Shown here: piece by piece, positions 61,949 to 64,000 of the stretch | Numbering within the stretch: the stretch's first letter is position 1 | Layout of the letters: each line of letters opens with the position of its first letter | Assembly (NCBI RefSeq): GCF_000190735.1 | Contig: NC_015177.1 | Span: 496,001-560,000 of the forward strand | Reading direction: 5' to 3' | DNA length: 64,000 nucleotides | Origin: Pseudopedobacter saltans DSM 12145 | Lineage (GTDB): Bacteria > Bacteroidota > Bacteroidia > Sphingobacteriales > Sphingobacteriaceae | Notes under the pieces: generated by a model | The model's input: only the letters and a program-made list of their open reading frames with translations | The model's database searches: none | What the model was told of the DNA's origin: nothing | Program-made: the position numbers and the translations under genes

Positions 61949-64000
61949 ATGAGCAATCGATATGCGTTATCTGTCTTGTTAAGTGCACTTTGTCTGACAA
62001 TTTCAATCAATGCTTTAGGAGCCGGGGTTACAAGCGTCAATCATTATTCCTCTGCAGACGGTTTATCGGATAACCGTGTTACTACAATTATTAAAGACAG
62101 GGAAGGGTTTGTGTGGTTCGGGACTTGGGCCGGGATTAACCGCTTTGATGGAAGCCGATTTGTTGCGTTTAAATCGAATCCTGGTGATTTCTCCAGTCTT
62201 AAAAGTAATCGTATAGATGAAATAGTTGAAGATAAAACATCCTCCTTTCTTTGGGTAAGAGCTTATGATAATAAAATTTATCGTTTTGATAAGCGTAAAC
62301 ATGTTTTTACTTCGCTTCATGATTTAATAAAAAACGAGCCGTTTAAAAAGTATCAGTTTACAAGGATACTCTCCGTCTCGAGGGGGAAAGTCTGGCTGAA
62401 ATCAACAAAAGGAAATGTTATTGTTATAGATGATGCCGCTGGAAATTTACCGGTTTTCAATGAATTGAATGCTCTAAATGATAGTTCTGAAAAGACATAC
62501 TTTTTCTATCTGGATGATAATGGTCACGCTTGGATTTCAAATGAACGTGGGCTCTTTCTAATTAAGCAAAATCAGGAATGTAAATACACAATAAGTCAAT
62601 ATGTAGTTAACTCCAATAACCCAATCCGGTTGATTACATCTGACTATAATGGTGGAGTATGGGCTTCTTATGAGAATAACCGGATAATTCGGTTGGATAC
62701 CTTATTAAGAAAAAAGACAGATAGAATAATTACCAACGGAAAAATTTATGATATCAAGCTAAAAAAAGACAGAAGCCAACTTCTTTGTACTACATCCAGG
62801 GGCGAATTGGTTTCTATAGACAATAATGGTGTCAGCAGACTTGTACAACGTACAAGTGGTGGCGAAGCGTTGTTTTGTATTTATGAAGATAAAAATAATG
62901 GTATATGGCTGGAGTCTGACCGTTATGGGGTTATCCGTTTGGATCAGCCTACGAACAGGTTGGTCGGATTATATCCAGCAATGGCATATAATTTTAAACC
63001 CTGGGTAAGAAACTGTACCTTTTTTCAGGATATCAATAAGACATTATGGGCGAGTATAAGAGGCTATAAATTATCTGTTTATGACGAGGAGAAAGATCAA
63101 CTGGTAGAATTCGCGCTTAATATTGAAGGATTAAACAGAAACTTTTCCCGGATTATTTTAGGTACGTTCTACGATCCAAGCGGAGCACTTTGGATTACCA
63201 CAGATAATGGAGGCTTGGATAGAGTTACCATGCAAGGAAATCTATTCAACCAGAATTATATAAAAAGTGACCACATAAGTAAAGCAGAGAATGAGGTTAG
63301 AGGTTTATTGGCTGATCGTAAAGGAAGGCTGTGGATTGGTACAAAGTCTGGAAGGATTTTGCTGAATGATAAGGGGGGGACTTTAGAAGATCCATTGGGA
63401 AGAGACTTTAAACCCGGGGGCGGAGTTTATTCTGTCTATGAGGATAAAGATGGTTTGTTTTGGATAGGGACTCGGGGAGGCGGAGTTTATTTAGTGGAGG
63501 AACGAAACAGCGGAAACTTTTATATTTTACAACATTTTTTAAATACCGAACAGGATATAAATTTGCATAGAAGCGAGATTTACAGTATTCTGCAGGATAA
63601 GAAAGGACGAATTTGGGTAGCGACTTTTGGGGGAGGCCTGGTTTTAATAACACAGAAAGACGGAAAATATCAGGTTTCGGCTGATCGTGACAAATTAGCA
63701 AATTATCCGATTGATAGTTATGGGAAATTAAGGTATTTAAATACGGATATTAAGGGGAACATTTGGATTGCTACATCAGAAGGGCTGATTTTATTTGATC
63801 CTGAGGATAACACCAAAGGTGGAAAATTTAAAATATATAAGAAAGAACCCGGAAACATAAAAAGTCTGGGAGGGAATGATATTCAATTTGTTTATCGGGA
63901 TTCGGAAAATCAAATGTGGGTGCTTACTTCCTCCGGAGGTTTAAACTTGGCTGTAGGAGATAATCCGTTGGATACACTCTGGTTTAAAAATTATTCGAAA
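61949..64000 (+). CDS. Two-component-regulator propeller sensor, 5' part (runs off window)
   Basis: 684 codons open to the right edge. ATG 61949 is favoured because a signal peptide starts there (MSNRYALSVLLSALCLTISI); another in-frame ATG at 61886 lies 16 bases after the likely transcription start and could be used. The mature part has repeated two-component-regulator propeller blades: TTIIKDREGFVWFGTWAGINRFDG, LDDNGHAWISNERGLFLI, LLADRKGRLWIGTKSGRILL, EDKDGLFWIGTRGGGVYL, ILQDKKGRIWVATFGGGL. This is the sensor of hybrid two-component systems that control polysaccharide loci. The kinase and receiver domains lie beyond the window. Confidence 0.88.
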   Translation, partial: MSNRYALSVLLSALCLTISINALGAGVTSVNHYSSADGLSDNRVTTIIKDREGFVWFGTWAGINRFDGSRFVAFKSNPGDFSSLKSNRIDEIVEDKTSSFLWVRAYDNKIYRFDKRKHVFTSLHDLIKNEPFKKYQFTRILSVSRGKVWLKSTKGNVIVIDDAAGNLPVFNELNALNDSSEKTYFFYLDDNGHAWISNERGLFLIKQNQECKYTISQYVVNSNNPIRLITSDYNGGVWASYENNRIIRLDTLLRKKTDRIITNGKIYDIKLKKDRSQLLCTTSRGELVSIDNNGVSRLVQRTSGGEALFCIYEDKNNGIWLESDRYGVIRLDQPTNRLVGLYPAMAYNFKPWVRNCTFFQDINKTLWASIRGYKLSVYDEEKDQLVEFALNIEGLNRNFSRIILGTFYDPSGALWITTDNGGLDRVTMQGNLFNQNYIKSDHISKAENEVRGLLADRKGRLWIGTKSGRILLNDKGGTLEDPLGRDFKPGGGVYSVYEDKDGLFWIGTRGGGVYLVEERNSGNFYILQHFLNTEQDINLHRSEIYSILQDKKGRIWVATFGGGLVLITQKDGKYQVSADRDKLANYPIDSYGKLRYLNTDIKGNIWIATSEGLILFDPEDNTKGGKFKIYKKEPGNIKSLGGNDIQFVYRDSENQMWVLTSSGGLNLAVGDNPLDTLWFKNYSK

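Overview
The window looks like a chromosomal segment of a Bacteroidota bacterium, most likely Sphingobacteriaceae (Pedobacter/Pseudopedobacter-like). Support: a short 286-residue primary sigma factor, promoters of the form TTTG-N18/19-TAnnTTTG, almost no Shine-Dalgarno sequences, an archaeal/eukaryotic-type ProRS, many Bacteroidota-only families (DUF4905, TIGR02757, two-component-regulator propeller), TonB receptors and low GC. No rRNA, tRNA, CRISPR array, prophage or complete insertion sequence was recognised. The only transposase is a fragment of a REP-associated/IS200-like gene at the left edge.

Layout. 1-10.6 kb: transposase fragment, RhlE-type helicase, uridine kinase, LysM protein, NfeD protease, Dps, Uma2 nuclease, a YD-repeat-like protein, a FadL-like outer membrane protein and a Trp/Tyr/Asn-rich lipoprotein. 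10.8-19.9 kb: proS, a helical LEA-like lipoprotein, a GH43-like protein, a TPP riboswitch controlling a PnuC/PnuT transporter with an acyl-CoA-dehydrogenase-like gene behind it, an MFS carrier and a LutA-like protein. 20-27.4 kb: a surface/signalling module of TPR-CHAT protein, PKD outer-membrane protein, lipoprotein and a 28-residue membrane peptide on the minus strand, facing a divergent ECF sigma factor with a membrane anti-sigma/TPR protein. 27.6-36.6 kb: housekeeping genes thrS-infC-rpmI-rplT, 1-Cys peroxiredoxin, AI-2E exporter, rpoD, an MBL hydrolase and lpdA.

36.7-64 kb is accessory and glycan related. It holds a TonB receptor with a lipoprotein partner and no SusD. A minus-strand operon encodes a BNR-propeller lyase candidate, a PQQ-type sugar dehydrogenase and cytochrome c. 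A jelly-roll lyase candidate, two GH95 enzymes, a GDSL esterase, a CocE/NonD hydrolase, metNIQ, an acyltransferase and a BtuB-like receptor follow. The start of a propeller sensor (probably a hybrid two-component regulator) runs off the right edge. Together these suggest degradation of an acidic, fucose- or galactose-containing polysaccharide, possibly algal, with periplasmic oxidation of a released sugar; the substrate is inferred.

Non-coding content is unusual. 7-nt repeat arrays occur at five places and flank metQ, dispersed hairpin repeats lie between the two GH95 genes, and a 1.35-kb gene-poor repeat island lies at 50.5-51.8 kb. The strongest candidates for something new are the CHAT/PKD/sigma module and the lyase-dehydrogenase-cytochrome operon.
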